Shown: positions 1 to 7,406 of the stretch, one piece after another
Layout: each line of letters begins with the position of its first letter
Position numbering within the stretch: the stretch's first letter is position 1
Assembly: GCA_016196785.1 (NCBI GenBank)
Contig: JACPXA010000096.1
Location: forward strand, 1 to 17,185
DNA length: 17,185 nt
Direction of reading: 5' to 3'
From: Elusimicrobiota bacterium
Lineage (GTDB): Bacteria > Elusimicrobiota > Elusimicrobia > 2-01-FULL-59-12 > JACPXA01
The notes under the pieces: model-generated
What the model was told of the DNA's origin: nothing
Databases searched by the model: none
Seen by the model: only the letters and a program-made list of their open reading frames with translations
Translations under genes and position numbers: made by a program

Positions 1-367
1 GAGGTCGCCCAAAATCCATAATGGCATCCAGCGCCGCCCGAATAGTCCGGCCGGTATAGAGCACATCGTCCACGAGGATCACCGGGCACCCAACGACTGC
101 GACCGGGATGGCCGTTTCCTTGACGATCGGCTGATGCTCGATGGCATCCACATCGTCTCGATACAGGGTAATGTCCAACGAGCCCACCGGGACCGCCTCT
201 CCCCGGTTTTCCTGGAGGAGCTCCGCGAGCCGTTTGGCCAAGATGACCCCACGCGTTTGGATCCCCAACAACACAACCTTGTCAACGATGTCATGGGCGA
301 TCTCCGTCGCTAATCGGTTGATCTGGGTTGCGACCTGCTCGGCATTCAACAACACCTGTTCAGGCAT
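1..367 (-). CDS. pyrR: PyrR, bifunctional pyr regulator / uracil phosphoribosyltransferase (partial, C-terminus off window)
   Basis: Read on the minus strand from an ATG at 367, the protein begins MPEQVLLNAEQVATQINRLA and stays open to the window edge (122 codons; the family is usually about 180). Seen: LLGIQTRGVILAKRLAE near residues 34-49, DITLYRDD near 66-72, and the PRPP-binding loop VILVDDVLYTGRT near 96-107, which together identify PyrR within the type I phosphoribosyltransferases. Known of the family: it binds pyr mRNA to control attenuation in response to UMP and has weak uracil phosphoribosyltransferase activity. It starts only 4 bp after the purD stop, so it is likely cotranscribed with the purine genes and may open a pyr operon beyond the left edge. 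The Shine-Dalgarno is weak (GGACG about 10 bases upstream). The C-terminal part is not visible. Confidence 0.95.
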   Translation of the reverse strand, partial: MPEQVLLNAEQVATQINRLATEIAHDIVDKVVLLGIQTRGVILAKRLAELLQENRGEAVPVGSLDITLYRDDVDAIEHQPIVKETAIPVAVVGCPVILVDDVLYTGRTIRAALDAIMDFGRP

Positions 368-371
368 AGCG

Positions 372-1691
372 CTAGGAGGACGTCCGTTGCAAGACCTTCA
401 GCGCGCGGGCAGCGATGTCCCGCCGGTAGTGCATCCCCTCAAAGTGAATTTTCTTCACTGCCTGGTACGCCCGTTGGATGGCTTGTTCGATGGTGGTGTC
501 CACGGCGGTGACCCCCAACACGCGCCCCCCGCTCGTGATTGTCGTTTGTCCCTCCCGGGCGGTCCCGGCGTGGAAGACCGTCACGTGGGAATCGGTCGCG
601 ACCTGCGCAGCGCTGTAGCCGGTGAGCCCAGCGATCGGTTTCCCTTTGACATAGCGGCCTGGATAGCCTCCTGAGGCAAGGACGACGCACACCGCTGAGC
701 CAGATTGAACCTTTAACCCGTCCGGATACATCTGCCGTAATCGCCCTTGCACCGTCGCCCCCAAGAGGTCCAGGAGGTTGTCCTGTAGCAACGGAAGGAC
801 CGCCTGCGTTTCTGGATCCCCGAATCGGACATTGAACTCGAGGACCTTGGGCCCCTGACTCGTCAGCATCAAGCCAAAGTAGATGAGTCCATGGTAGCTG
901 AGGCGTTCAGCGGCCAACCCTTTCAGGAAGGGAGTAAAAATTGAGGATTCGATGTGTCTCATGACCGTATCGGTCACCACCGGCGCGGGGGCGTAGGCTC
1001 CCATCCCTCCGGTGTTGGGACCCTGATCTTGATCCCACACCCGCTTGTGATCCTGTGAAGAAGGCAATGGGAGGAGCGTCTGGCCGTCACAGAACGCCAT
1101 CACGGAGGCCTCCTCCCCCTGGAGGCACTCCTCAAGCACGACCGTCTTCCCCGCAGGACCGAATGTGTCCCGAAGCATCAGGGACTCCAGCGTATGCAGC
1201 GCCTCTTCCTTAGTTTCACTGATGGTCACCCCTTTGCCAGCGGCTAGTCCATCGGCTTTCACCACAACCGGGAGCGCTATCTGCCGAATAGCCTGCTGGG
1301 CTTCTTCCCAAGAGCGCACGACCTGCCATCGGGCCGTGGGAATCCCATAGCGAGCCATGAACCCTTTGGCGAAGGCCTTGCTACCCTCTAACTGAGCGGC
1401 GGCTTGGCCGGGTCCAAAGATCGCTAAGTTCGCTTCTGTAAAGCGATCCACCAAGCCCTCGACCAACGGCGCCTCAGGTCCGACCACGGTGAAATCAATG
1501 GCATGATCCTTGACGAATCGAATGAGCTCCGGTACCCCTCCGCTGACGTCGAGCGGAACACACTCCGCCAGCTCTCGAATACCGGCGTTGCCTGGGGCGC
1601 AGAACACCCGCTCAACCTGGGAACTCTGGCGGAGTTTCCACACCAGCGCATGCTCGCGCCCTCCACCCCCGATGACGAGTACTCGGCTCAT
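372..1691 (-). CDS. purD: Phosphoribosylamine--glycine ligase (GAR synthetase)
   Basis: 439 aa, normal for PurD. It joins phosphoribosylamine to glycine using ATP, the second step of purine synthesis, in the cytosol. Visible motifs: N-terminal GGGGREHAL (8-16), GPEAPLVEGLVD (near 71-82), GSKAFAKGFM, the ATP-grasp segment VKADGLAAGKGV (near 144-155), GPNTGGMGAY, the metal/ATP site EFNVRFGDPETQ, and the C-terminal MHYRRDI. It lies directly after purF, whose product supplies its substrate. No good Shine-Dalgarno precedes the ATG: the bases just upstream are the second copy of a tandem duplication of the purF 3' end. In that copy the old purF frame still ends in a TGA overlapping this ATG (CTATGAGC), so purD probably once depended on translational coupling to purF. 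Confidence 0.97.
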   Translation of the reverse strand: MSRVLVIGGGGREHALVWKLRQSSQVERVFCAPGNAGIRELAECVPLDVSGGVPELIRFVKDHAIDFTVVGPEAPLVEGLVDRFTEANLAIFGPGQAAAQLEGSKAFAKGFMARYGIPTARWQVVRSWEEAQQAIRQIALPVVVKADGLAAGKGVTISETKEEALHTLESLMLRDTFGPAGKTVVLEECLQGEEASVMAFCDGQTLLPLPSSQDHKRVWDQDQGPNTGGMGAYAPAPVVTDTVMRHIESSIFTPFLKGLAAERLSYHGLIYFGLMLTSQGPKVLEFNVRFGDPETQAVLPLLQDNLLDLLGATVQGRLRQMYPDGLKVQSGSAVCVVLASGGYPGRYVKGKPIAGLTGYSAAQVATDSHVTVFHAGTAREGQTTITSGGRVLGVTAVDTTIEQAIQRAYQAVKKIHFEGMHYRRDIAARALKVLQRTSS

Positions 1692-1797
1692 AGGCGTGCG
1701 TTGACGATATCGGTTAAGGGGATTGGGTAGTTATCCGTGAAATCCTAGGCGTGCGTTGACGATATCGGTTAAGGGGATTGGGTAGTTATCCGTGAAA
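1691..1797. repeat. 52-bp perfect tandem duplication of the purF 3' end at the purF/purD junction
   Basis: Positions 1691-1742 and 1746-1797 are identical over 52 bp, with a 3-bp spacer (period 55). The right copy is the coding end of purF. The left copy lies mostly in the purF-purD gap and still encodes FTDNYPIPLTDIVNARL followed by a TGA that overlaps the purD ATG. Because 55 is not a multiple of 3, purF now reads out of frame into the left copy and stops after GFHG. Confidence 0.97.
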
Positions 1798-3128
1798 CAG
1801 CCGGTGCAAAAATGTTGGCTTTCCATCTGCGTCGCTTTCAGCAGGCCGTTCAAGCTGAGGTACCGCAGGCTCTCCACCCCGAGATACGTTTGAATCTCTT
1901 CTACCGTCTTGTGCGAGGCAATGAGTTCTTTCTTGCTCGGGGTATCAATCCCATAGTAACAGGGACCAACAATAGGTGGAGAGCTGATCCGCATGTGGAC
2001 TTCTTTCACGCCGGCCCCCCTGAGCATACGGATCAACTTTCGGCTGGTCGTCCCGCGCACAATCGAATCGTCCACCAGCACTACGCGTTTTCCCTCAAGC
2101 TCTTGGCGCACGGCATTATATTTGATTTTCGCACCAAAGTCACGAATTGCCTGCCTCGGTTCGATGAAGGTGCGCCCGATGTAGTGGCTGCGGATGAGCC
2201 CCAGTCCGTAGGGAATGCCAGACTCTTCGGCATAGCCAACCGCGGCGACGTTGGCCGAATCCGGCACGGCGATCACCAAATCGGCCTGAGCCGGCGCCTC
2301 ACGGGCGAGCTCACGCCCCAGGGCTTTACGGACAGCATAGACGCTGCCGCCAAAGATGGCACTGTCCGGGCGAGCAAAATAGATGTATTCAAAGACGCAT
2401 TTGGCCTGCTTGGGAACCTCCTGAAACATGAACGATTGAAGGCCTCCTCCATTCACGAGAACTATTTCTCCTGGTTGGACATCCCGGACATACCGGGCCC
2501 CAAGGAGGTCCAGGGCACAGGTCTCCGACGCAAACACCACGGCTCGGCCCAGTTTCCCAATGACGAGCGGCCGCACCCCATAGGGATCCCGTACGGCGAT
2601 CAGCTCCCGCTTGGTTAGAAAGAGCAGGGAGTACGCGCCGTGGACCTGCCGAAGCGCCTCCACGATCTTTTCCCGGAGGGAAGACGCAGGGGATCGGGCA
2701 ATGAGATGAAGCAGCACCTCGCTGTCCGATGACGTCTGAAAGATGGATCCCGCCTTCTCCAGCTCTCCCCGCAACGTCAGCGCATTGGTGAGGTTGCCGT
2801 TGTGTGCGACGGCCAGCGTGCCATGGGCGGTGTTAACCAAGAGCGGCTGGGCGTTCCGCAGCGCGGTGTCCCCAGCGGTGGAGTAACGCACATGGCCAAT
2901 GGCTAGCTTCCCTTTCAGGCGATCCAAGATGGAGCGATTAAACACATCGGCGACGAGTCCCATCCCGAGATGTCGCAGGAGCCGCTTTCGATCAGACGCC
3001 ACGATCCCCGCAGACTCTTGACCACGATGTTGCAAGGCATACAACCCCAGATACACCAACCGGCTTGCCTCCGTGTGGTCGTACACTCCGCACAATCCAC
3101 ACCGATCCCGAAACATATCTAGTTCCAT
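1731..3128 (-). CDS. purF: Amidophosphoribosyltransferase (glutamine PRPP amidotransferase), Fe-S type
   Basis: 465 aa. It commits PRPP and glutamine to phosphoribosylamine, the first step of purine synthesis. Cys10 in DRCGLCGVYD is the expected Ntn nucleophile exposed by propeptide cleavage. QHRGQESAGIV (33-43), HVRYSTAG and AHNGNLTNA belong to the glutaminase domain. VVLVDDSIVRGTTSR (349-363) is the PRPP loop of the transferase domain. Cys244, Cys390, Cys441 and Cys444 (CTGC) match the four ligands of the Bacillus-type structural 4Fe-4S cluster. The start at 3128 has AGGGGAAGG just upstream and overlaps purQ by 10 bp. Met5 (3116), immediately after the purQ stop, is an alternative. The last residues GFHG are a by-product of the tandem duplication; the ancestral protein probably ended NARL. 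Confidence 0.97.
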   Translation of the reverse strand: MELDMFRDRCGLCGVYDHTEASRLVYLGLYALQHRGQESAGIVASDRKRLLRHLGMGLVADVFNRSILDRLKGKLAIGHVRYSTAGDTALRNAQPLLVNTAHGTLAVAHNGNLTNALTLRGELEKAGSIFQTSSDSEVLLHLIARSPASSLREKIVEALRQVHGAYSLLFLTKRELIAVRDPYGVRPLVIGKLGRAVVFASETCALDLLGARYVRDVQPGEIVLVNGGGLQSFMFQEVPKQAKCVFEYIYFARPDSAIFGGSVYAVRKALGRELAREAPAQADLVIAVPDSANVAAVGYAEESGIPYGLGLIRSHYIGRTFIEPRQAIRDFGAKIKYNAVRQELEGKRVVLVDDSIVRGTTSRKLIRMLRGAGVKEVHMRISSPPIVGPCYYGIDTPSKKELIASHKTVEEIQTYLGVESLRYLSLNGLLKATQMESQHFCTGCFTDNYPIPLTDIVNARLGFHG

Positions 3129-4021
3129 GCCTTCCCCTGTCCGCTCGTCACTGCGGCACGAAAAAACTCACACCCCACCGCCATTTCGGATCCCCTCTGG
3201 CCTCGGAAGTTCCACGCCCCCCTCACCTTCATCCTCTCCCCCCCCAGGGGGGAGAGGGAGGGGTGAGGGGGGAAGTGACCTTGTCCATTTCCACCGATCC
3301 TTCGACTCCACGATGGATGTTGGTAGATAGTGAGATGACGTTCCGGATGCGGCATCATCCCGACGACGTTCCCCTGCGGGTTACAGATGGCCGCGATGCC
3401 AGCTACGGATCCATTGGGGTTTCTCCCGTGGTATCGAAACACGATCTGCCGATTTCGAATGAGGCGCCGCAGCGAAGCGTGGTCTTTGGGAATAAACTTT
3501 CCTTCACCATGGGCGATGGGGAGATCAAACCGGACCGGGAGGTGGTCCAACCAGCAGGCCGCAGACCGTTCGCGTTTCAACGTGACCCATTCGCACTGGA
3601 AGCGCCCTGAGTCGTTAGCCCCCAACGTCGCTAAGGGCTCTGGATCCATGCCTGAGAACCCCGGCAAGAATCCCGCTTTCACGAGCACTTGAAATCCATT
3701 ACAGATGCCAATGATCCGCCGGCCTGAGGCGACAAAGGTGTTTAACGCCTCCCTCAACTTCCACCGAAGCTCATTGGCCAAGATCTTCCCCGCGGCGATG
3801 TCATCCCCGTAGGAAAACCCCCCAGGGATAACCAAGAGTTGAAAGCGGTCCAGCCGTTCTGGATCGCGCAGCAAGGCATTGATGTGGACAACCTCTACCT
3901 CGGCGCCCGCAAGGCGCAACGCATGGACGGTCTCCCCATCGCAATTCGTTCCCGCCGTCCGTAGGACAACAACCCTCGGGGACGTCGTTGCAAAATGACC
4001 TTTTCGCCCTGACCCTTTCAT
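3119..4021 (-). CDS. purQ: Phosphoribosylformylglycinamidine synthase glutaminase subunit, with in-frame repeat insertion near the C-terminus
   Basis: 300 aa, longer than the usual 225-265. It supplies ammonia from glutamine to PurL in the PurSQL complex. Seen: RTAGTNCDGE (21-30), VIPGGFSYGDD (64-74), nucleophile Cys107 in GICNGFQVL, and His225/Glu227 in MMPHPER completing the triad. The start overlaps the purL stop (ATGA). After HPSWSRR the sequence HPSLSPLGGERMKVRG (about 253-268) is encoded by an inverted-repeat element at 3217-3272. It is followed by GCEFFRAAV (283-291), which resembles the usual C-terminal helix of PurQ. I infer that a repeat was inserted in frame between the core and the last helix. 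The catalytic residues are intact, so the protein is probably functional. The first 14 or so residues are also extra; no better start is evident. Confidence 0.95.
   Translation of the reverse strand: MKGSGRKGHFATTSPRVVVLRTAGTNCDGETVHALRLAGAEVEVVHINALLRDPERLDRFQLLVIPGGFSYGDDIAAGKILANELRWKLREALNTFVASGRRIIGICNGFQVLVKAGFLPGFSGMDPEPLATLGANDSGRFQCEWVTLKRERSAACWLDHLPVRFDLPIAHGEGKFIPKDHASLRRLIRNRQIVFRYHGRNPNGSVAGIAAICNPQGNVVGMMPHPERHLTIYQHPSWSRRIGGNGQGHFPPHPSLSPLGGERMKVRGAWNFRGQRGSEMAVGCEFFRAAVTSGQGKAWN
3217..3272. repeat. 56-bp hairpin repeat translated within purQ
   Basis: The outer stem pairs CCCCCCTCACC (3217-3227) with GGTGAGGGGGG (3262-3272). The inner stem pairs CCTCTCCCCCC (3233-3243) with GGGGGGAGAGG (3247-3257). 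The apical loop is 3 bases and the stems are separated by a small internal loop. It resembles the dispersed C/G-run hairpins whose translation gives HPSLSPLGGE-like peptides in many environmental bacterial genomes (family recalled, not searched). It encodes PurQ residues of about 250-269. Confidence 0.85.
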
Positions 4022-6528
4022 TTCTTTCCCTTGACCTTGGGAGCTCTGTCCGACTCTAAAATTGTACCATGTCTCGACCCTGCAAACGACCGAGAGAAAG
4101 AGAGCCAGATCCGTTTCAGGATAGCGAGGGATTCACGGAGGATGACCCTGCCATTGATTCCGTGAACAACCAGGGTTTTCGCGGTGATGGTTTTCCCTAT
4201 CAACCCGAAGGGTAACCCGCTGATCACTTGTTCAAACGCCTTCTGGTGATGGGGGGAGACTTCCACAAGCCACCGTGAAGGAGATTCGGAGAAGAGAAGT
4301 GCGAGGTCCATCCGATCGAGTCCCCGGAATGGCAACTTCGCCAGATCGAGGTTCGCACCGACCTCGCCGGCAAACGCCATCTCCGCGGCGGCCACACCCA
4401 GTCCTCCCTCCGAGAGATCATGGCATGCCCGAACGAGTCCGCGCTGGATCGCTAGGTGTAACGCCACCATGGAACGGCGGGCGGTCACCACCTCAGGACG
4501 GGGCACTCGCCCACCGGTTCGCCCAAGTACCTTGTGGTAGTGAGAACCCCCCAGTTCTTCTCGGGTTTCACCAAGGAGGTAGAGAAGATCCCCAGGGACC
4601 TTGTAATCCATGGTCACCGCCTGTCGCGCATCAGGAATGAGGCCAATCGCGGAGATGAGCAGGGTGCCAGGGATTGCTCGCTCCTGTCCTTGGGCATCCC
4701 GCCAGGTATTGTGGAGGCTATCCTTCCCGGAAATGAAGGGGGTCCTAAACCCTTTCGCTACGTCGTAACACGCCTGCGCCGCTCGCACCAGCCCGCCAAG
4801 TTCCTCAGGATGCTCCGGATTGCCCCAACAGAAGTTATCCAGGAGCGCCGCCGAGCTCACATCCCCCCCAACCGCCACCAGGTTTCGCAACGCCTCATCA
4901 ATGCAACAGGCCGCCATCCAGTAGGGGTCAATCATCCCGTACCATGGATTGATGCCGTTCGCGACTACCACGCCACTCCAGGAGTCTAAGCGAGGACGAA
5001 AGACGCAGGAATCGCTGGGCCCATCGGCATGAGCCCCAACCAGCGGTTTGATGACGCTCCCGCCTTGTACCTCATGGTCATACTGCCGGATCACCCACTC
5101 TTTAGACGCGATGTTGGGATGGGCTAACAGTTGTTTTAGGATCTTCCCCGGTGGGGAAAGTCGTTGCCCGCCTTTCACCGCACCCCTGGGTGTCAGAGGC
5201 TGGATTCCCACCACCTGTTCACGATCCCGCCAGATGGCCTGGCGAGTGACACGAGGCATCCCGTGATGAAGGAACTCCATATCGAGCTCCGCTACTTTCT
5301 CACTATCTGACATGACCCTCAAGGCTCGATCGTTAGTAAATTCGCCGATCGCGGTCGCCTCAACCCCTTCGCTGGCGCAGAGTGCCTGCAACGTAGGCCA
5401 GGTAGCCAGCGGTACAGCCAGCACCATTCGCTCCTGTGACTCCGACAGCCAGATCTCCCACGGGGCCAACCCTGAATATTTCAGTGGAACCTGGGCCACA
5501 TCGGCACGAACCCCGCAGGTCGCGCCCAGCTCACCGACCGCTGAGGACAATCCCCCAGCCCCGCAGTCGGTCACAGCCCGGTACAATCCCTGATCACGTG
5601 CCTGGAGGAGCACATCCAGTATTTTCTTCTCCATAATGGCGTGGCCAATCTGTACCACGCTGGAGGAAATTCCTGCAGTTAATGCCGTGGAGGAGAAGGT
5701 CGCGCCATGAATCCCGTCCCGTCCAGTGCGTCCTCCGATGAGCACGATCAGGTCACCTGGTTGGACCGATTTACACACCTTGTCCCTCGGTAGGAACCCC
5801 ACTGTCCCACAAAAGACCAGCGGGTTAGCCACATAGCCCTCATCGAAGAGAATCGCACCATTTGCGGTCGGGATACCCATGCGATTCCCGTAATCTCGCA
5901 CCCCGGCCACAACCCCTTGCATGATCCGTCGAGGTGCAAGTACCCCAGCCGGGAGTTTCGTCCCGGGTAGATCAACCGGTCCAAAACAGAACACATCGGT
6001 GTTCAACACCGGCTTGGCACCCAACCCCACCCCTAGGACATCCCGAATGACCCCCCCGACCCCGGTTCCAGCGCCTCCATAGGGTTCCAGCGCTGATGGA
6101 TGGTTGTGGGTCTCGACCTTAAACGCCAACGCCCATTCTTCATCAAAAGCGATCACGCCGGCGTTGTCTTGAAAGACGGAAAGACACCAGGGAACGGCCA
6201 GCTCTTCCGTGACCCGCATTACCGTTTCCTTCAACAAATCGCGGTAAACCCGCGGCGATGGGGTCCCAGAACCTCGTGGACCGACAAACTCGATGGTACC
6301 CCGGAAGGTCTTATGCTTACAGTGCTCCGACCAGGTCTGGGCCAACGTCTCCAGCTCCACATCCGTTGGGTCTCTCTGACGCTCCTGGAAGTACCGTTGG
6401 ATCACCCGCATCTCTTCGAGCGTCAATGACAGCAATCCCTCTCGGCTGATCCGCTCTAACTGCGCGTCAGCCGCCGCCAGAAGCGGGATCTGTCGAACCC
6501 TCTCCCCTGTTACCGCTATGGGGCCCAT
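4018..6528 (-). CDS. purL: Phosphoribosylformylglycinamidine synthase large (synthetase) subunit
   Basis: 836 aa from the ATG at 6528. It converts FGAR to FGAM with ATP and ammonia from PurQ. Seen: LAQTWSEHCKHKTF in the N-terminal part, VETHNHPSALEPYGGAGTG, GRTGRDGIHGATFSS, DCGAGGLSSAVGELG, ESQERMVLAV, then in the second half QYDHEVQGGSVIKPL, FISGKDSLHNTW and CHDLSEGGLGVAAAEMAF. I prefer 6528 because AGGGGAG (6540-6546) lies 11 bases upstream. An in-frame ATG at 6561 would add 11 residues (MAHAPRGETVG), but most of those come from the arm of the upstream repeat and it has no Shine-Dalgarno. The N-terminal stretch VTGERVRQIPLLAAADAQLERISREGLL resembles the linker between PurS and PurL in fused PurSL proteins. 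The C-terminus has a basic tail ending APKVKGKK. The stop overlaps the purQ ATG. Confidence 0.96.
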   Translation of the reverse strand: MGPIAVTGERVRQIPLLAAADAQLERISREGLLSLTLEEMRVIQRYFQERQRDPTDVELETLAQTWSEHCKHKTFRGTIEFVGPRGSGTPSPRVYRDLLKETVMRVTEELAVPWCLSVFQDNAGVIAFDEEWALAFKVETHNHPSALEPYGGAGTGVGGVIRDVLGVGLGAKPVLNTDVFCFGPVDLPGTKLPAGVLAPRRIMQGVVAGVRDYGNRMGIPTANGAILFDEGYVANPLVFCGTVGFLPRDKVCKSVQPGDLIVLIGGRTGRDGIHGATFSSTALTAGISSSVVQIGHAIMEKKILDVLLQARDQGLYRAVTDCGAGGLSSAVGELGATCGVRADVAQVPLKYSGLAPWEIWLSESQERMVLAVPLATWPTLQALCASEGVEATAIGEFTNDRALRVMSDSEKVAELDMEFLHHGMPRVTRQAIWRDREQVVGIQPLTPRGAVKGGQRLSPPGKILKQLLAHPNIASKEWVIRQYDHEVQGGSVIKPLVGAHADGPSDSCVFRPRLDSWSGVVVANGINPWYGMIDPYWMAACCIDEALRNLVAVGGDVSSAALLDNFCWGNPEHPEELGGLVRAAQACYDVAKGFRTPFISGKDSLHNTWRDAQGQERAIPGTLLISAIGLIPDARQAVTMDYKVPGDLLYLLGETREELGGSHYHKVLGRTGGRVPRPEVVTARRSMVALHLAIQRGLVRACHDLSEGGLGVAAAEMAFAGEVGANLDLAKLPFRGLDRMDLALLFSESPSRWLVEVSPHHQKAFEQVISGLPFGLIGKTITAKTLVVHGINGRVILRESLAILKRIWLSFSRSFAGSRHGTILESDRAPKVKGKK

Positions 6529-6539
6529 GCCTACTGTTT

Positions 6540-6546
6540 CTCCCCT
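6540..6546 (-). promoter_or_regulatory. Shine-Dalgarno of purL that favours the 6528 start
   Basis: AGGGGAG on the minus strand, 11 bases before the ATG at 6528. It lies at the outer edge of the 6546-6771 repeat and belongs to the ancestral flank. The upstream ATG at 6561 has nothing comparable before it. Confidence 0.6.
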
Positions 6547-6771
6547 AGGAGCGTGAGCCATGAGTGCTTTCGAAGCGAAATGTTGGCGATCGAGCCGAGG
6601 CCAGGAAGGCGAGCGACTGCATACTTGACGAAGGAACGGTATGCCGAGCGAGCCTTAGGGGGGAGCCCAGAAGGGCTCCCCCACTGGGATGGCCGTTGAG
6701 GGGGGTGCCAACGCCGCCGCAGGCCGATAGCCAACATTGCAGCCGAAATGGACTCATGGCTCACGCTCCTA
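6546..6771. repeat. MITE-like palindromic element A between purS and purL
   Basis: A perfect 20-bp inverted repeat pairs 6546-6565 with 6752-6771; its outermost bases are TA on both sides, possibly a TA target duplication around a 222-bp element. The arms continue imperfectly inward to AATGTTGGC (6579-6587) and GCCAACATT (6730-6738). The core at 6595-6655 matches element B at 15936-15996 in 57 of 61 positions, including GCATAC-N14-GTATGC. No transposase is encoded. The right arm supplies the purS stop and the left arm contains the alternative purL ATG. Confidence 0.85.
6659..6682. repeat. 10-bp-stem hairpin nested in element A
   Basis: GGGGGAGCCC (6659-6668) pairs perfectly with GGGCTCCCCC (6673-6682) across an AGAA tetraloop. 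It is absent from the corresponding position of element B. It could be a secondary insertion or an intrinsic hairpin; no U-tract follows on either strand, so it is not a typical terminator. Confidence 0.8.
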
Positions 6772-7252
6772 AGTGGTAGTCATGGATGAGGGGGTTGACG
6801 AGGAGCCGCTCGGCGATCTGTTGCACTTGGGCTTTCCCCTTCAGGCCTTCAAAGAGGTATCCCGTACCCGCCCGTACGGTCTCCACCGTTAAGATTCCTA
6901 GATCGCTGATACCCTTCAACACGCTTTCCCCCACCACATCGGTGACCCTCGGCTTGAGCCAAACCTCAAGCGATACCGCACCTCTGACACGCCCATTGAG
7001 ACTGGGCGATGATACCCCTGTCCGTCCCCACCTAGCTTCTTGAATCACTGGGTCTACCAGCAAGTCTCGCACGATCCGCTTGACTTCACTATCCATTAAC
7101 CGCCCAACGAGACGATACAGTTGCGCGGTATGGACCCGCCGCACCCGCATGCCCAACTCGGGGAGTTCCTGACGGATGGAGGCGGCGAGCGGATCGCGGA
7201 CTCCCCGGCGGTAAACGACGCTCACGATGATAACTGTCGATGCCCTTACCAT
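6761..7252 (-). CDS. purS: PurS, phosphoribosylformylglycinamidine synthase small subunit, tandem-domain form
   Basis: 163 aa, about twice the usual 80-85. PurS bridges PurQ and PurL in the FGAM synthase complex. Two halves align: residues 8-75 (IIVSVVYRRGVRDP ... LLVDPVIQEARWG) and about 92-162 (SLEVWLKPRVTDVVGES ... LLVNPLIHDYHLG). The second is the more canonical PurS domain, with the conserved GESVLKGISDLG region and NPLIHDY end. The first has diverged. It is not a chance ORF: it sits just before purL and both halves carry the family pattern. No Shine-Dalgarno is visible before the ATG at 7252; palindrome C ends 10 bases upstream. The last codons (GGA GCG TGA) lie in the right arm of element A, so the C-terminus LGA was probably created by that insertion. 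Confidence 0.9.
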   Translation of the reverse strand: MVRASTVIIVSVVYRRGVRDPLAASIRQELPELGMRVRRVHTAQLYRLVGRLMDSEVKRIVRDLLVDPVIQEARWGRTGVSSPSLNGRVRGAVSLEVWLKPRVTDVVGESVLKGISDLGILTVETVRAGTGYLFEGLKGKAQVQQIAERLLVNPLIHDYHLGA

Positions 7253-7262
7253 GATATCTGAA

Positions 7263-7406
7263 GGGGGAGCCGGGGGAGGTGGCTGAGTGAGCCTAAGCGG
7301 CCTCCGTAGAAACGCGTTGAGCGCAGGGCGCGCATGCGCCCGAGCACAACAGCGTTTCGAGGAGGGCCAGAAGCGTAGCTCACGAAGCCACGCCCCCGGC
7401 TCCCCC
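7263..7406. repeat. 144-bp imperfect palindrome C filling the purC-purS gap
   Basis: GGGGGAGCCGGGGG (7263-7276) pairs with 7393-7406. TGGCT (7280-7284) pairs with 7386-7390, and GTGAGC (7287-7292) pairs with 7378-7383. Weaker pairing continues inward to the perfect palindrome GCGCATGCGC (7330-7339) at the centre. It begins at the last base of the purC stop codon and occupies nearly the whole spacer. It shares GGGGGAGCC with the nested hairpin of element A but lacks the A/B core. No U-run marks it as an intrinsic terminator. Confidence 0.85.

Noticed and set aside
141..674. A plus-strand open frame spanning pyrR and purD
   Set aside because: It runs antisense across two well-identified genes and has no family features.
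1812..2618. A 268-codon plus-strand open frame opposite purF
   Set aside because: It is antisense to a clear PurF, carries no recognisable domain, and reflects the codon bias of a GC-rich gene on the other strand.
6529..6561. ATG at 6561 as the purL start
   Set aside because: The extra residues derive mostly from the repeat arm, no Shine-Dalgarno precedes it, and a good one precedes the ATG at 6528.
6531..6764. A 77-codon minus-strand frame within element A as a protein-coding gene
   Set aside because: It consists of repeat sequence, has no domain, and begins with a GTG overlapping the purS stop; treated as a possible translational relay only.
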